64,000 nucleotides of DNA from Nostoc sp. FACHB-110 (GTDB lineage Bacteria; Cyanobacteriota; Cyanobacteriia; Cyanobacteriales; Nostocaceae): positions 62,001-126,000 of the forward strand of contig NZ_JACJRU010000007.1 in NCBI RefSeq assembly GCF_014697425.1, given 5' to 3'. A model generated the notes under the pieces. The model saw only the letters and a list, made by a program, of their open reading frames with translations, was not told the DNA's origin and ran no database searches. The position numbers and the translations under genes are program-made. Positions 10,039 through 23,303 of the stretch are shown here, in pieces. How positions within the stretch are numbered: position 1 is the first letter of the stretch; each line of letters starts with the position of its first letter.

Positions 10039-11895
10039 ATGACGCTTCTCATCTGTAGTAGTACGGGGAAATCAATCACTCTATTGAATCAAATAGCTGA
10101 TAGTGGTGAAGCTAAGGTTTACCGAACTAATGAAAATGGTTATTTAGCTAAAATTTATCATTCACCAACACCTGAACGGTTGCAAAAACTAGGTTTGATG
10201 ATAGCACATCCACCCACAGAACCAAATTCTCACCTTAATCATATTTCTTTTGCTTGGCCTAAGTCGGCTTTGAAAAATACTCAAGGTGATATTAAAGGCT
10301 TTTTAATGCCAGAGGTTAAAGGTGGAACAGAACTGATTGCTGTTTATAATCCCCAGCATCGAAAGGCGTTGAAACTAGAGATTGATTGGCGTTTTCTACA
10401 TACAACTGCTCTGAATATTACCTCACTTATAGCGGCACTTCATGATGCTGCTTATGTATTAGGTGATATTAAACAACAAAATATTCTGGTTAATAATCGG
10501 GCTTTAGCCTCAATTATTGATACTGATTCTTTTCAGGTTAAAAATCCTAAAAATGGTAAAGTTTATCGTTGTTTAGTAGGTTCAGAAGGATATACACCAC
10601 CGGAACTAATTGGTAAAGAGTTTTCTACCCTTGAACAAACGGAAATACATGATAGATTTCGGTTAGCAGTAATTATTTATCAATTATTATTTGGTGGTCA
10701 AACTCCATTTCAGGGAAGATGGACAGGTGCAGGAGACACGCCACAACCTAATGAACTTATCCGTCGAGGTTTATGGCTTTATGCACCATATAGTTTGTTA
10801 CAAGCTGTAGAGAGGACTATTCCCCTTGAGATTGTTCATCCAGAGGTTCGGCGATGTTTTCTCAGGTGCTTTAACGATGGTTATCAAAATCCTAATTTAC
10901 GCCCGACTGCTAAGGAGTGGTTAGAAGCGTTAAAGGTAGCTAATGATAAGCTAATTCTATGCGGGAGAGTAGACAGTCACTACTATAGCCGAACTTATGG
11001 TAAATGCTATTGGTGCGATCGCTCTACAAAACTTGGTGTTGATATTTTTCCTGGAAAAGAAACTTCCACTTTTGTTGTAAAAGCCTCGACAAGTTATCCA
11101 ACTCTACACAGTACAAATCAACAGTTGTCTAATAAAAATCAGATTAACAAAAATAATCAATTTATTAATACTATTTTGAGTATTGTTATAACCTTAATCT
11201 CAATAGCACTCGTTTCATTTATTAAATCTGGTATTAGAAGCCTATTTTCTCCATCTAACAATTTTATTCCTACAAAAAGTGAGCTAGAAATACCAACTTC
11301 AAATGACTCACAAGAATTACAAGAATTAACTAAATCACAATTGAGAGCAATCGCCAACAGTGAAATTGAAGCATACACAATTGGTATTGGTATTTCATTC
11401 CAATTTGATGAAAAAAATAAAATACCAATAATTACCGATATTTTAGACAAATCTCCAGCAGCATTAGGAAATCTTAAAATTGGTGATCAAATATTGGAAG
11501 TCAATGGCCAATCGACATTAGACATGAGTGTAACAGATGTAGCTAAGTTAATACAAGGTGATGTAAATACCGCAGTTTTTTTACTGGTTGGTCGTCAAGG
11601 CTTCAGAAATACAAGCACAATGCTAATTAGGGAGCGTTTTATCAATCACAACCTTGAGCAAGATTATGTTAACCGTTGTTCAGCTCGTTTTCAATTGGAA
11701 GATTTTAGCAATGCACTAGACGACTGTAATGAGGCAGTTAAGCTAAATTTCAGTAATGACGAAGCCTACTTTTTACTTGGTGCTAGTCATATTATGAATG
11801 GAGATAAATATAAAGGAATAGAATATTTACAAAAATCTGCAAGCTTAGGAAATAAAAAAGCTAGGAAATTTCTTAAAGATATTCAACAATATTAA
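10039..11895 (+). CDS. Membrane-anchored Ser/Thr protein kinase with PDZ and TPR modules
   Basis: In this 618-residue protein the kinase domain spans about 10-300. Its catalytic loop is LGDIKQQNILV (Asp near 142), and the metal motif is DTDSF in place of DFG, a divergence common in TerY-linked kinases. A small Cys pair (CYWC, near 327) may bind zinc together with an upstream Cys. One membrane helix follows (about 376-395). A PDZ domain comes next (about 445-515; SPAALGNLKIGDQILEVNG), then TPR-like helices to the end. The kinase should be cytoplasmic and the PDZ/TPR half on the other side of the membrane, which would suit transmembrane sensing. That topology is inferred. Confidence 0.85.
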   Translation: MTLLICSSTGKSITLLNQIADSGEAKVYRTNENGYLAKIYHSPTPERLQKLGLMIAHPPTEPNSHLNHISFAWPKSALKNTQGDIKGFLMPEVKGGTELIAVYNPQHRKALKLEIDWRFLHTTALNITSLIAALHDAAYVLGDIKQQNILVNNRALASIIDTDSFQVKNPKNGKVYRCLVGSEGYTPPELIGKEFSTLEQTEIHDRFRLAVIIYQLLFGGQTPFQGRWTGAGDTPQPNELIRRGLWLYAPYSLLQAVERTIPLEIVHPEVRRCFLRCFNDGYQNPNLRPTAKEWLEALKVANDKLILCGRVDSHYYSRTYGKCYWCDRSTKLGVDIFPGKETSTFVVKASTSYPTLHSTNQQLSNKNQINKNNQFINTILSIVITLISIALVSFIKSGIRSLFSPSNNFIPTKSELEIPTSNDSQELQELTKSQLRAIANSEIEAYTIGIGISFQFDEKNKIPIITDILDKSPAALGNLKIGDQILEVNGQSTLDMSVTDVAKLIQGDVNTAVFLLVGRQGFRNTSTMLIRERFINHNLEQDYVNRCSARFQLEDFSNALDDCNEAVKLNFSNDEAYFLLGASHIMNGDKYKGIEYLQKSASLGNKKARKFLKDIQQY

Positions 11896-11994
11896 GACAA
11901 TATATAATTATTCTATATCAATCATATTATACAGCTAAAAATTTGGCTATATTTTTTAGATATTAACCAATATTAAAATTAGCATTGGAATCAA

Positions 11995-12420
11995 TTACGA
12001 TATAGTCCAATCTTCTAAACGTAAATTAGGAACTTTTTCAAAGTCTCTTCTGTTGCGGGTTACTAAAATTCCATCCACTGAAAGAGTAATTGCTGCGATG
12101 CGTAAATCTTGAGTACCAACGCGGATTTTTTGTCTAACTAAGTCAGCGTAAATATTTGCCGCATATTCACTGAATTTGAGTACACTAATACTACTTAAAT
12201 CTTCTAATGTATCTTGCAACCTAGCATAAGCCAAAACTAATTCTTTTGATGAATTAGCTTTGTTAATAGTATTCATTCTTCCCCTGATTTGTTCAGTTGC
12301 AGTAACAATAGTTATCACAACATCTGGAGGATTAAAGGTATTTAATCGCCTTATAATAGATGGCTCACCTCTTTGCAGCAAAGATAAGTGATCTGTATCT
12401 AGTATTCGTAAATTATTCAC
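11995..12420 (-). CDS. PIN-domain ribonuclease toxin (VapC-like)
   Basis: A 141-residue PIN-fold protein. The first acidic residue is in LDTDHL, a central glutamate is in TATEQIRGR, and the late acidic cluster is in GTQDLRIAAI followed by TRNRRDF. Such toxins cut tRNA or other RNA. It starts two bases after the stop of its upstream partner, a typical toxin-antitoxin layout with the antitoxin first. Confidence 0.88.
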   Translation of the reverse strand: MNNLRILDTDHLSLLQRGEPSIIRRLNTFNPPDVVITIVTATEQIRGRMNTINKANSSKELVLAYARLQDTLEDLSSISVLKFSEYAANIYADLVRQKIRVGTQDLRIAAITLSVDGILVTRNRRDFEKVPNLRLEDWTIS

Positions 12421-12422
12421 AT

Positions 12423-12776
12423 CTATATTGACCTTTGTTCATGGTTATGATCTAGTTCACGTCGATATTCTTGTATGTATTCCAGCATTTGCTCAAATTG
12501 CGGATCATCTTTATATTTACCAGCTATCTTCAACCAAGGATTATTTTTTTTGGTGGTTTCAATTTCTAAAGTTACAATCTTGGCAGCTTCTAAGCGATGT
12601 TGCAAACTTTGACTGAGTTTTTCTATGGCTTCTGTTTCTGTGCTACCAAAACCTTGACAATCTGGTAAACCGATTAATGTTGCTCTGACTTGACCATCTG
12701 CTTGGTTTTCAATTAAAACATCATAAGTTAACTTGTCTGAAGTATTACTAGAAGAAGTTTTGACAGTGAAACTCAT
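12423..12776 (-). CDS. Antitoxin of the PIN pair, HicB-like N-terminus
   Basis: This 117-residue protein has an N-terminal half (YDVLIENQADGQVRATLIGLPDCQGFGSTETEAIEKL) that resembles the HicB/DUF1902-type ferredoxin-like fold. Its C-terminal half (NPWLKIAGKYKDDPQFEQMLEYIQEYRRELD) is a segment often found in cyanobacterial antitoxins paired with PIN toxins. It is inferred to neutralise the toxin just downstream. It has no clear DNA-binding domain. Confidence 0.72.
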   Translation of the reverse strand: MSFTVKTSSSNTSDKLTYDVLIENQADGQVRATLIGLPDCQGFGSTETEAIEKLSQSLQHRLEAAKIVTLEIETTKKNNPWLKIAGKYKDDPQFEQMLEYIQEYRRELDHNHEQRSI

Positions 12777-12870
12777 AATATTTTACGCTTTAGGTTTTAT
12801 ATTGTGATTATAACTTTGTAACGGAATCATAGATAAATACAGAGTTATTTACTGTTTAACTATCAATTTC

Positions 12871-13599
12871 ATGATTTATGACCAGTCAGAGTTTGATTTG
12901 CGTTGCGAATGGGGCGCACAAGGAATTGCTCAACTTGCTCCTATTAGCGATGTGGTAGTAATAGTTGATGTGCTTTCTTTTTCTACTTGTGTAGAGGTTG
13001 CTACTAACAACGGCGCGATAATTTTTCCCTATGCTTTTGCAGATGAATCAGTTGTTGATTATGCAAATTCGATACAGGCTGAATTAGCAACTCACAGACA
13101 ACAAGGGTCTATGACTAAATATTCTCTTTCGCCAGTCTCACTGATAAACATCCCATCGGGAACTCGCTTAGTCTTACCTTCGTTAAATGGTTCGACTCTG
13201 ACTTTGCTGACTGGAACTACAACTACTTTGGCGGGTTGTTTGCGTAATTGTGAAGCTGTGGCGCAGTTTGCTCAAAGATATGGTAATAAAATTGCGGTGA
13301 TTCCAGCAGGTGAGCGATGGAAGGAAGATGGTAGCCTCCGGCCTGCTTTCGAGGATTTGATTGGTGCTGGGGCTATTTTGAGTTATTTAGATGGCAGTTT
13401 ATCACCAGAGGCTGCGATCGCTCTCCAATCTTTTCAAGCTTTGCGCCAAGATTTACTAGGTTACTTACAAAAATGCAGTTCTGGCAAAGAATTAATTGCG
13501 AAAAATTTCGTTGCTGATGTTGAACTAGCCGCAGCTTTCAACATCAGCAGTTGTGTGCCTTTATTTACTGAGAACGCTTATAGAAAACAGTCGGTTTAG
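12871..13599 (+). CDS. 2-phosphosulfolactate phosphatase family protein (ComB-like)
   Basis: The 242 residues match the ComB fold: VVIVDVLSFSTCVEVATNNGA near the start, LPSLNGSTLT in the middle, and IPAGERW followed by RPAFEDLIGAGAILSYL. In methanogens ComB makes sulfolactate for coenzyme M. Cyanobacteria do not make coenzyme M, so the substrate here is unknown. It stands alone, divergent from the toxin-antitoxin pair. Confidence 0.82.
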   Translation: MIYDQSEFDLRCEWGAQGIAQLAPISDVVVIVDVLSFSTCVEVATNNGAIIFPYAFADESVVDYANSIQAELATHRQQGSMTKYSLSPVSLINIPSGTRLVLPSLNGSTLTLLTGTTTTLAGCLRNCEAVAQFAQRYGNKIAVIPAGERWKEDGSLRPAFEDLIGAGAILSYLDGSLSPEAAIALQSFQALRQDLLGYLQKCSSGKELIAKNFVADVELAAAFNISSCVPLFTENAYRKQSV

Positions 13600-13693
13600 G
13601 CACTCAAATACAAAAGTAATTCATTAGATAGAAATAATTGCAGATAAAATGCCAATAAAAAACGCTTATCTTAAACGTTGAGCCTCCTAAATT

Positions 13694-13727
13694 GAAAGTG
13701 CTGAGTGCTGAGTGCTGAGTAAAAGTG
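13694..13727. repeat. STRR array (GTGCTGA)
   Basis: Three to four GTGCTGA/GTGCTGAGT units lie between the convergent comB-like gene and the secreted protein gene. They are the same unit as in the atpH-atpA spacer. Confidence 0.75.
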
Positions 13728-13790
13728 CTAGTCCCACTTTCATGCTTGGCTATGAAACTTGTTTCATGGGGACTGCCTCCTACCTTCTAC

Positions 13791-14321
13791 TTACAAATCA
13801 CATTGATGGGTTTGGCAATATTTTGCGCTATCAATTTCTGTTTGCAATTGTTGTAATTTTATGATCTGAAATGCTGAACCACCTTCAACTTCAGCCAGAA
13901 TATAAGCATATTTTTTACCTCTATAATAATGGTCTCGACCGACTTTGGTGATGCGGCGAGACTGGCTAAAGTCATTAGCGATGTTATTGTTATAAATAGT
14001 TTGAATTAACTTCACTGACTTGGAATTTTTCGTAGTGAATTTGATGCTGGAGTCTCCACTCACGGTAATTCCTTCTTTAGTGACTATTCCATTCTCCGAA
14101 GGAACATCAACATAAAAATATAAATTACCTTTTGTACCTGAGTAGCCGTGTGCTTCGCTGCTATATGTGAGGCTTGGTAGTTGAGGTTTTGTTTTTGACC
14201 ACTTAATAACGGCGTTGATGTTTTGTCCTGGAAGTGCATTGGCTGGTGTGATACCTAAGACAACCGCTAAAGATGACAAAGCGGCAAAGATGAAGAGGTT
14301 AAATTTATTACTATTTCTCAT
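13791..14321 (-). CDS. Secreted hypothetical protein
   Basis: This 176-residue protein has a clear Sec signal peptide (hydrophobic FNLFIFAALSSLAVVLGIT, with likely cleavage after ANA near residue 29). The mature part is rich in beta-branched and aromatic residues and ends in a short C-terminal pair, CQTHQC, which could form a disulfide in the periplasm. I do not recognise a family. It lies 650 bases upstream of apcE, divergently, with no functional link apparent. Confidence 0.7.
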   Translation of the reverse strand: MRNSNKFNLFIFAALSSLAVVLGITPANALPGQNINAVIKWSKTKPQLPSLTYSSEAHGYSGTKGNLYFYVDVPSENGIVTKEGITVSGDSSIKFTTKNSKSVKLIQTIYNNNIANDFSQSRRITKVGRDHYYRGKKYAYILAEVEGGSAFQIIKLQQLQTEIDSAKYCQTHQCDL

Positions 14322-18379
<4,058 letters not shown>

Positions 18380-18757
18380 TACTTAGTTCATACTCAAAGG
18401 TCTATAGTCAAGAGTGTCAACCTCTTGACTATTACCTGCTGACTAATAATACTTTACATTGCGTAACATTCCTCTCAGACTCCGGTTTAAAGTGTAAATC
18501 TGAAAAGGAATATTACAAAGTATTAAGAGCAGTCATAAATGCTCAACAGAATGCCGGAGAATATTTTGCGGAAGGTAGCGAAGTTTTACAGCTCGTGTAG
18601 TTGAAATTAACACTAGCAAACTCGTAAAGTATTAACTACAGCAGCTACTCAACTGTTGTATCTAAAAAACAACGAGAAAACGTAGCTACCATTCGACCGA
18701 AATTAAAATCGCACCAGTTTCATATCCTGGTTTCATTAGTACTGGAGGAATCCATTA
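18380..18757 (+). other. apcE-apcA intergenic leader
   Basis: These 378 bases contain no gene. A perfect hairpin (18405-18431) follows apcE. The remainder is probably the strong promoter and long 5' leader of apcA. A good ribosome site, GGAGG, is at 18743-18747, about 10 bases before the apcA ATG. Confidence 0.6.
18405..18431 (+). terminator. Hairpin after apcE
   Basis: tagtcaagag (18405-18414) pairs perfectly with ctcttgacta (18422-18431) across a 7-base loop, 26 bases beyond the apcE stop. It lacks a run of T, so it may act as an RNA-processing or attenuation structure as much as a terminator. Either would fit the need for far more ApcA/ApcB than ApcE. Confidence 0.5.
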
Positions 18758-19243
18758 ATGAGTATCGTCACGAAGTCCATCGTGAATGCTGATGCAGAAG
18801 CTCGCTACCTCAGCCCTGGCGAATTAGATCGTATTAAAGCTTTTGTTGCTGGTGGCGCACAACGCCTCCGCATCGCTCAAGTTTTGACCGACAACCGTGA
18901 GCGTCTAGTTAAGCAAGCTGGTGACAGCCTGTTCCAAAAGCGTCCTGACGTTGTATCTCCTGGTGGTAACGCTTACGGTCAAGAACTGACAGCTACCTGC
19001 TTACGCGACCTAGACTACTACCTCCGCCTCATCACCTACGGAATCGTTGCTGGTGACGTTACACCCATCGAAGAAATCGGTATCATTGGCGTTCGGGAAA
19101 TGTACAAGTCTTTAGGTACTCCTATTGATGCGGTTTCCGCTGGTGTTGCTGCACTGAAAAATGCTGCTTCTACCCTGTTGTCAGCTGAAGATGCTGCTGA
19201 AGCTGGCGCTTACTTTGACTACGTAGTAGGTTCATTGGCGTAG
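18758..19243 (+). CDS. apcA: Allophycocyanin alpha subunit
   Basis: A 161-residue globin-like light-harvesting protein. Phycocyanobilin attaches to C81 in [13 protein letters not shown]. With ApcB it forms the trimers of the phycobilisome core. Length and sequence match the main alpha subunit rather than the minor ApcD. It is followed 64 bases later by apcB, and codon use is strongly biased, as expected for an abundant protein. Confidence 0.98.
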   Translation: MSIVTKSIVNADAEARYLSPGELDRIKAFVAGGAQRLRIAQVLTDNRERLVKQAGDSLFQKRPDVVSPGGNAYGQELTATCLRDLDYYLRLITYGIVAGDVTPIEEIGIIGVREMYKSLGTPIDAVSAGVAALKNAASTLLSAEDAAEAGAYFDYVVGSLA

Positions 19244-19307
19244 GGTAACGCTTTTTCCCTGCTGATACAAACTGTTGCAATACGGTTGAAAATAAGGAAT
19301 TAACAAA

Positions 19308-19796
19308 ATGGCTCAAGACGCAATTACCGCTGTCATTAACTCTGCGGACGTTCAAGGTAAGTACCTCGATACAGCTGCTTTAGAAAAACTAAAAGCCTAC
19401 TTCGCAACTGGCGAACTGCGCGTTCGTGCAGCTACCACCATCAGCGCAAACGCAGCTGCGATCGTTAAAGAAGCTGTTGCTAAATCTCTGTTGTACTCTG
19501 ATATCACCCGTCCCGGTGGTAACATGTACACCACCCGTCGTTACGCTGCTTGTATCCGTGACTTGGATTACTACTTGCGTTATGCTACCTACGCTATGCT
19601 AGCTGGCGATCCTTCCATCCTCGATGAGCGCGTACTCAACGGTTTGAAAGAAACCTACAACTCCTTGGGTGTACCCGTAGGTGCTACTGTACAAGCTATC
19701 CAAGCTATCAAAGAAGTAGCTGCTAGCTTAGTAGGCCCCGACGCTGGTAAAGAACTCGGTGTTTACTTAGACTATATCTCCTCTGGCTTGAGCTAA
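19308..19796 (+). CDS. apcB: Allophycocyanin beta subunit
   Basis: A 162-residue partner of ApcA. The bilin cysteine is C82 in [13 protein letters not shown], and N72 lies where the conserved methylated asparagine of beta phycobiliproteins is found. AATAAGGAATTAAC upstream of the ATG gives an AAGGA ribosome site. It is the third gene of the core operon. Confidence 0.98.
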   Translation: MAQDAITAVINSADVQGKYLDTAALEKLKAYFATGELRVRAATTISANAAAIVKEAVAKSLLYSDITRPGGNMYTTRRYAACIRDLDYYLRYATYAMLAGDPSILDERVLNGLKETYNSLGVPVGATVQAIQAIKEVAASLVGPDAGKELGVYLDYISSGLS

Positions 19797-19840
19797 GAGC
19801 TAGTTGGCATCTAAGTCATTAGGTGCAGCTTTATTAAGGT

Positions 19841-19940
19841 CTGGAAATCAACCGTGAGTGCTAGAACGTCTTGTCGCTTATCTTAAATTGCATAAATCAC
19901 GATGAGTGTTAGTGGTCTAGTATTGATGTTTGATTTCCAG
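19841..19940 (+). other. Long-range inverted repeat between apcB and apcC
   Basis: ctggaaatcaa (19841-19851) is perfectly complementary to ttgatttccag (19930-19940), enclosing 78 bases. In the transcript this could close a structured domain between the abundant apcAB message and the less needed apcC. Confidence 0.45.
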
Positions 19941-20035
19941 CCTTGGAGAGATTAAATAAAGATTTGCCCAAAAAAATACTCCCGCTTCACTTTGAAATAA
20001 AAAAGTTTTCACACTCACCACAGGAGATTGATCAC

Positions 20036-20242
20036 ATGGCGCGGTTGTTTAAAATCACTGCTTGCGTTCCAAGCCAAACCCGCATTCGTACTCAACGCGA
20101 ACTACAAAATACCTATTTTACGAAATTGGTTCCCTACGATAACTGGTTCCGCGAACAGCAACGGATTCAAAAAATGGGTGGCAAAATCGTTAAAGTGGAA
20201 CTGGCAACTGGCAAGCAAGGCACCAACACTGGCCTGTCATAA
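20036..20242 (+). CDS. apcC: Phycobilisome small core linker, 7.8 kDa
   Basis: A 68-residue CpcD-type linker that caps allophycocyanin trimers. It begins MARLFKITACVPSQTRIRTQRELQNT and ends with a basic tail. The open frame continues upstream to 19943, but the ATG at 20036 is chosen: it has AGGAGA 9 bases before it and gives the family's exact length. It is the last gene of the apc operon. Confidence 0.97.
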   Translation: MARLFKITACVPSQTRIRTQRELQNTYFTKLVPYDNWFREQQRIQKMGGKIVKVELATGKQGTNTGLS

Positions 20243-20281
20243 TTCATATATACAAATTGAAATTTATTGTAGGGAGTTCCC

Positions 20282-20308
20282 AAGAGGTCAAAAGCGGCCT
20301 CTTTTTTT
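20282..20308 (+). terminator. Rho-independent terminator of the apc operon
   Basis: aagagg pairs with cctctt (extended by gt/gc wobble pairs) and is followed by seven T, 40 bases after the apcC stop. Confidence 0.85.
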
Positions 20309-20395
20309 GTCGTCTAGCATCAGAAATTAATATTTCTTTGTCATCTTGTAACACATTTGCCTGAGCAGGAATTATAATAGGAAGATATCGAACAT

Positions 20396-20780
20396 GGGTC
20401 CGTAACGGTTTCGACAGGTTGGCGAACGCTACTCTGTGACTCAGGTCGAGAGTGAGTCTGCTCTCGTAAATCAAAGGCTCAAAAAAAAGTAAATGCGAAT
20501 AACATCGTAAAATTTGCTCGTAAGGAAGCCCTAGTAGCTGCCTAACAGCCTCTTATAGGTTCGAGCGTCTCTGGTTTGACTCCGTTAAGGACTAGAGACC
20601 AACCCCAACGGATGCTCTAGCAAGTATTCTCTGGTTGACTTGCTAGCTAAGACTTAATCAGAGCATCCTACGTTCGGGATAATGAACGATTCCCGCCTTG
20701 AGGGTCAGAAAGGCTAAACCTGTGAATGAGCGGGGGGTCAATACCCAATTTGGACAGCAGTTCGACTCTGCTCGGATCCA
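20396..20780 (+). ncRNA. ssrA: Transfer-messenger RNA (one-piece)
   Basis: The 5' end GGGTCCGTAACGGTTTCGACAGG pairs with the 3' end CGGATCC (one G-U pair) to form the tRNA-like acceptor stem, and the T-arm GGACAGCAGTTCGACTCTGC is intact. The tag frame starts at GCG 20495 and stops at TAA 20543-20545, giving ANNIVKFARKEALVAA, the tag known from Nostoc-type cyanobacteria. The terminal CCA is not encoded. It rescues stalled ribosomes and marks the nascent protein for proteolysis. Confidence 0.97.
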
Positions 20781-20795
20781 CTCAATACAACCAAT

Positions 20796-20832
20796 AAATC
20801 CACCAAACAGTTGTTTAGGTGGATTTTGTTTT
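20796..20832 (+). terminator. Terminator after ssrA
   Basis: aaatccacc (20796-20804) and ggtggattt (20818-20826) form a perfect 9-bp stem with a 13-base loop, followed by a T-rich tail. It begins 15 bases after the tmRNA. Confidence 0.85.
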
Positions 20833-20869
20833 GCAGTAGAGAATCGGAAAAAAGGGCATTTCCCAAGAA

Positions 20870-20975
20870 TACGTATGAAAACGAAAAATCAAGGGTTTGG
20901 ATAAGGGGGCGGGTGTATGTATCCAAAACCCATTAACCCTGCCTCCACAGACAATCTTTGTGTGTAAGTCCTATT
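20870..20975 (+). repeat. Dispersed repeat, copy 1 (beside ssrA)
   Basis: This stretch and 31109-31227 share tacgtatgaaaacg at the left end, a G-rich block, tatccaaaacccattaaccc in the middle and acaatctttgtg..gtaagtcctatt at the right end. Inside, gggtttggata and tatccaaaaccc can pair. It begins 89 bases after the tmRNA; the other copy begins 82 bases after a tRNA gene, in the same orientation. Confidence 0.8.
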
Positions 20976-21018
20976 TCCCTTTCCTCTTTGATAAGAGATG
21001 ATTCACTTGATGAAAATT

Positions 21019-23118
21019 TTAACTAACTGAAATTGACGAAGGTAATTTCAAAACACTGGTAACAACATCAATTAAATTATCGGGGTCAACAGGTTTGGTT
21101 AAATACTGTTGAAAACCTGCTGCTAAAATTTTTAAGCGGTCTTCTTCGCGTGAATAAGCAGTCAAAGCGATCGCCGGAATAGAACCGCCATATTCTGGTG
21201 GTAAGGCCCGGACTTTGTGAATTAAATTGTAGCTATCTTGCTCTGGTATGCCGATGTCGCTAATTAAGAAATCTGGCTTAGTTTGTTCGAGTATTGCCAA
21301 AGCTGTATCCACTGATGCGACTGCTGTCACAATTGCCCCATACTCTTCAAACATGAATGCCAAAAAATTGCGAGTATCAGTTTCATCATCTACAATCAGG
21401 ACTTTTAATCCGGCTAGGGGTCTATTGGCTGTGCAATAAAGAGGATTTTCGCTTTTACTGTTAGTGCTATTATTTGGCATCAAAGGAAATCTCACAGTAA
21501 AAGTAGCTCCTTGACCTGCTCCGGGGCTTTCTGCAAGAATTTGACCTCCGTGAAGTTCTACTAAATGTCTCACGATCGCTAATCCCAATCCTAATCCATT
21601 ATGCGATCGCGTTGTCGTGCTATCTGCCTGGCGAAAACGTTCAAAGACTTTGGGTAAAAAATCTGGCTCAATGCCAATTCCTGTATCAATCACTTGAATT
21701 TGCACATAGGAAGAGGTAAAGAAGCGAATAGGAGCTAAACCAGCCGAAAGTGTAATTTCGCCGCAGGGAAGTAACTCGCAATTTTCTTGATTACTTAGGT
21801 GTACAGTTTCTAAATGAACTTCTACATTACCGTCTTTGGGTGTAAACTTAATCGCATTAGTCAGTAAATTCCAGATTACTTGCTGTAAACGGGCAGGATC
21901 GCCGCAAACTGAATTCACTGAAGAATCGAGAATGGCATTGATGTGAATACTTTTGGCTTCGGCTAAAGGACGTACTGCTTCTAAGGCTGCTTCTGTCACC
22001 GTAATTAAATTCACCGCACACAAATTCAGTTGTAGCTGACCGCGAATAATTCGTGAGACATCTAAAATATCTTCAATTAGTTGTACTTGCGAAGTCGCAT
22101 TGCGTTCAATGGCTTCTAAGGCCTTGGCTGTAGCTTTATCGTCAAGTTTTTTAGAACGTAGGATTTTTGACCAACCCAACATCGAAGTTAAAGGTGTGCG
22201 CAGTTCGTGAGAAAGCACGGCTAAAAATTCATCTTTCATCCGATTTGCAGCTTCGGCTTCGTGTCTTGCGGTTTGTTCTCGAATGATTTGAGCGCGTACT
22301 TCTTCCGCTTGCTTACGTTCTGTAATATCTTCTAAAGTCCCTACATATCCTAATAATTTGCCTTGAGCCGAAAGCATTCTCGATGAGCGCACTTGTACCC
22401 AACGGGTTTCTCCCTTGGCAGTTAAAAAACGAAAATCTTCCAAATATTCTGGGCTACCTTGATCAATATAACTAGACCAATGGGCGATCGCGCGTTCTTG
22501 TTCTTCGGGATGGACAAATTCTAGCCAGATTTTTGTCAAACTCTCTGAGGCACTCACACCACAAATTGCTTGATAGTGGGGATTAGTATACTTACATTGA
22601 CCTGTAGTATCGATTTCAAAAATACCGACAGGAGAGCAGGTACTTAAAGAACGAAAACGCTCTTCACTTTGACGCAATTCTGCGTTTACAGATGCCAGTT
22701 GAATTGCTTGTGCTTTGATTGCTTGAGTCTTCTTAAATAGTTCAACAAATACTGTAACTTTTGATAGCAGAATATTCGTATCTATAGGTTTAAGCAAATA
22801 ATCAACTGCACCCAAAGCATAACCTTTGAATAGCATTTGATCGCTAGTACTAAAGGCTGTCAAAAAGATAATTGGAGTTTGACGCGATCGCTCTCTCGAA
22901 CGGATGAGGTTAGCAGTTTCAAAACCATCCATTCCTGGCATTTGTACATCCAGCAAAATTACAGCAAAATCTTGATGCAGCAGACACCGCAAAGCTTCGG
23001 CCCCAGACGTTGCTTTGACTAAATTTTCTCCTAGTCTTTCTAAGATTGCCTCTAATGCCAACAAATTTTCAACTTTGTCATCTACCAAAAGGATGTTGAC
23101 TTTGGGTTCAGGCTGCAT
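21019..23118 (-). CDS. Hybrid sensor histidine kinase (REC-PAS-HisKA-HATPase-REC)
   Basis: A 699-residue cytoplasmic two-component protein. The N-terminal receiver has phospho-acceptor D57 (VILLDVQMPGMDG). A linker coiled coil is followed by a PAS/PAC domain (about 145-275). HisKA has H304 in SHELRTPL; the ATPase domain has the N, G1 (DTGIGIE) and G2 (GLGLGLAIV) boxes. The C-terminal receiver has D621 (LISDIGIP). All catalytic residues are present. With no membrane segment and a leading receiver, it probably sits inside a phosphorelay and takes input from another kinase. The signal is unknown. Confidence 0.92.
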   Translation of the reverse strand: MQPEPKVNILLVDDKVENLLALEAILERLGENLVKATSGAEALRCLLHQDFAVILLDVQMPGMDGFETANLIRSRERSRQTPIIFLTAFSTSDQMLFKGYALGAVDYLLKPIDTNILLSKVTVFVELFKKTQAIKAQAIQLASVNAELRQSEERFRSLSTCSPVGIFEIDTTGQCKYTNPHYQAICGVSASESLTKIWLEFVHPEEQERAIAHWSSYIDQGSPEYLEDFRFLTAKGETRWVQVRSSRMLSAQGKLLGYVGTLEDITERKQAEEVRAQIIREQTARHEAEAANRMKDEFLAVLSHELRTPLTSMLGWSKILRSKKLDDKATAKALEAIERNATSQVQLIEDILDVSRIIRGQLQLNLCAVNLITVTEAALEAVRPLAEAKSIHINAILDSSVNSVCGDPARLQQVIWNLLTNAIKFTPKDGNVEVHLETVHLSNQENCELLPCGEITLSAGLAPIRFFTSSYVQIQVIDTGIGIEPDFLPKVFERFRQADSTTTRSHNGLGLGLAIVRHLVELHGGQILAESPGAGQGATFTVRFPLMPNNSTNSKSENPLYCTANRPLAGLKVLIVDDETDTRNFLAFMFEEYGAIVTAVASVDTALAILEQTKPDFLISDIGIPEQDSYNLIHKVRALPPEYGGSIPAIALTAYSREEDRLKILAAGFQQYLTKPVDPDNLIDVVTSVLKLPSSISVS

Positions 23119-23303
23119 GAGTTTTTCGCACTATATTTCGGTTAAATTTTTAGGTTCAATCTTTTCAAAGGAGATTGCTGGAATTATTATGACACGACAA
23201 AGTTTGCCTCAACTTGTGAGGTTGTCAATCGGCATTTGTGATGAGTTATTAATGAATAATCAAATAGTCATAACCAATTCAAAACCCAATGAAGCCGTTG
23301 AGT

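Noticed and set aside
19943..20035. Upstream extension of apcC
   Set aside because: It lacks similarity to CpcD-type linkers, and the ATG at 20036 has a good ribosome site.
20698..20926. Frames over the 3' end of ssrA
   Set aside because: They overlap the tmRNA structure and the dispersed repeat.
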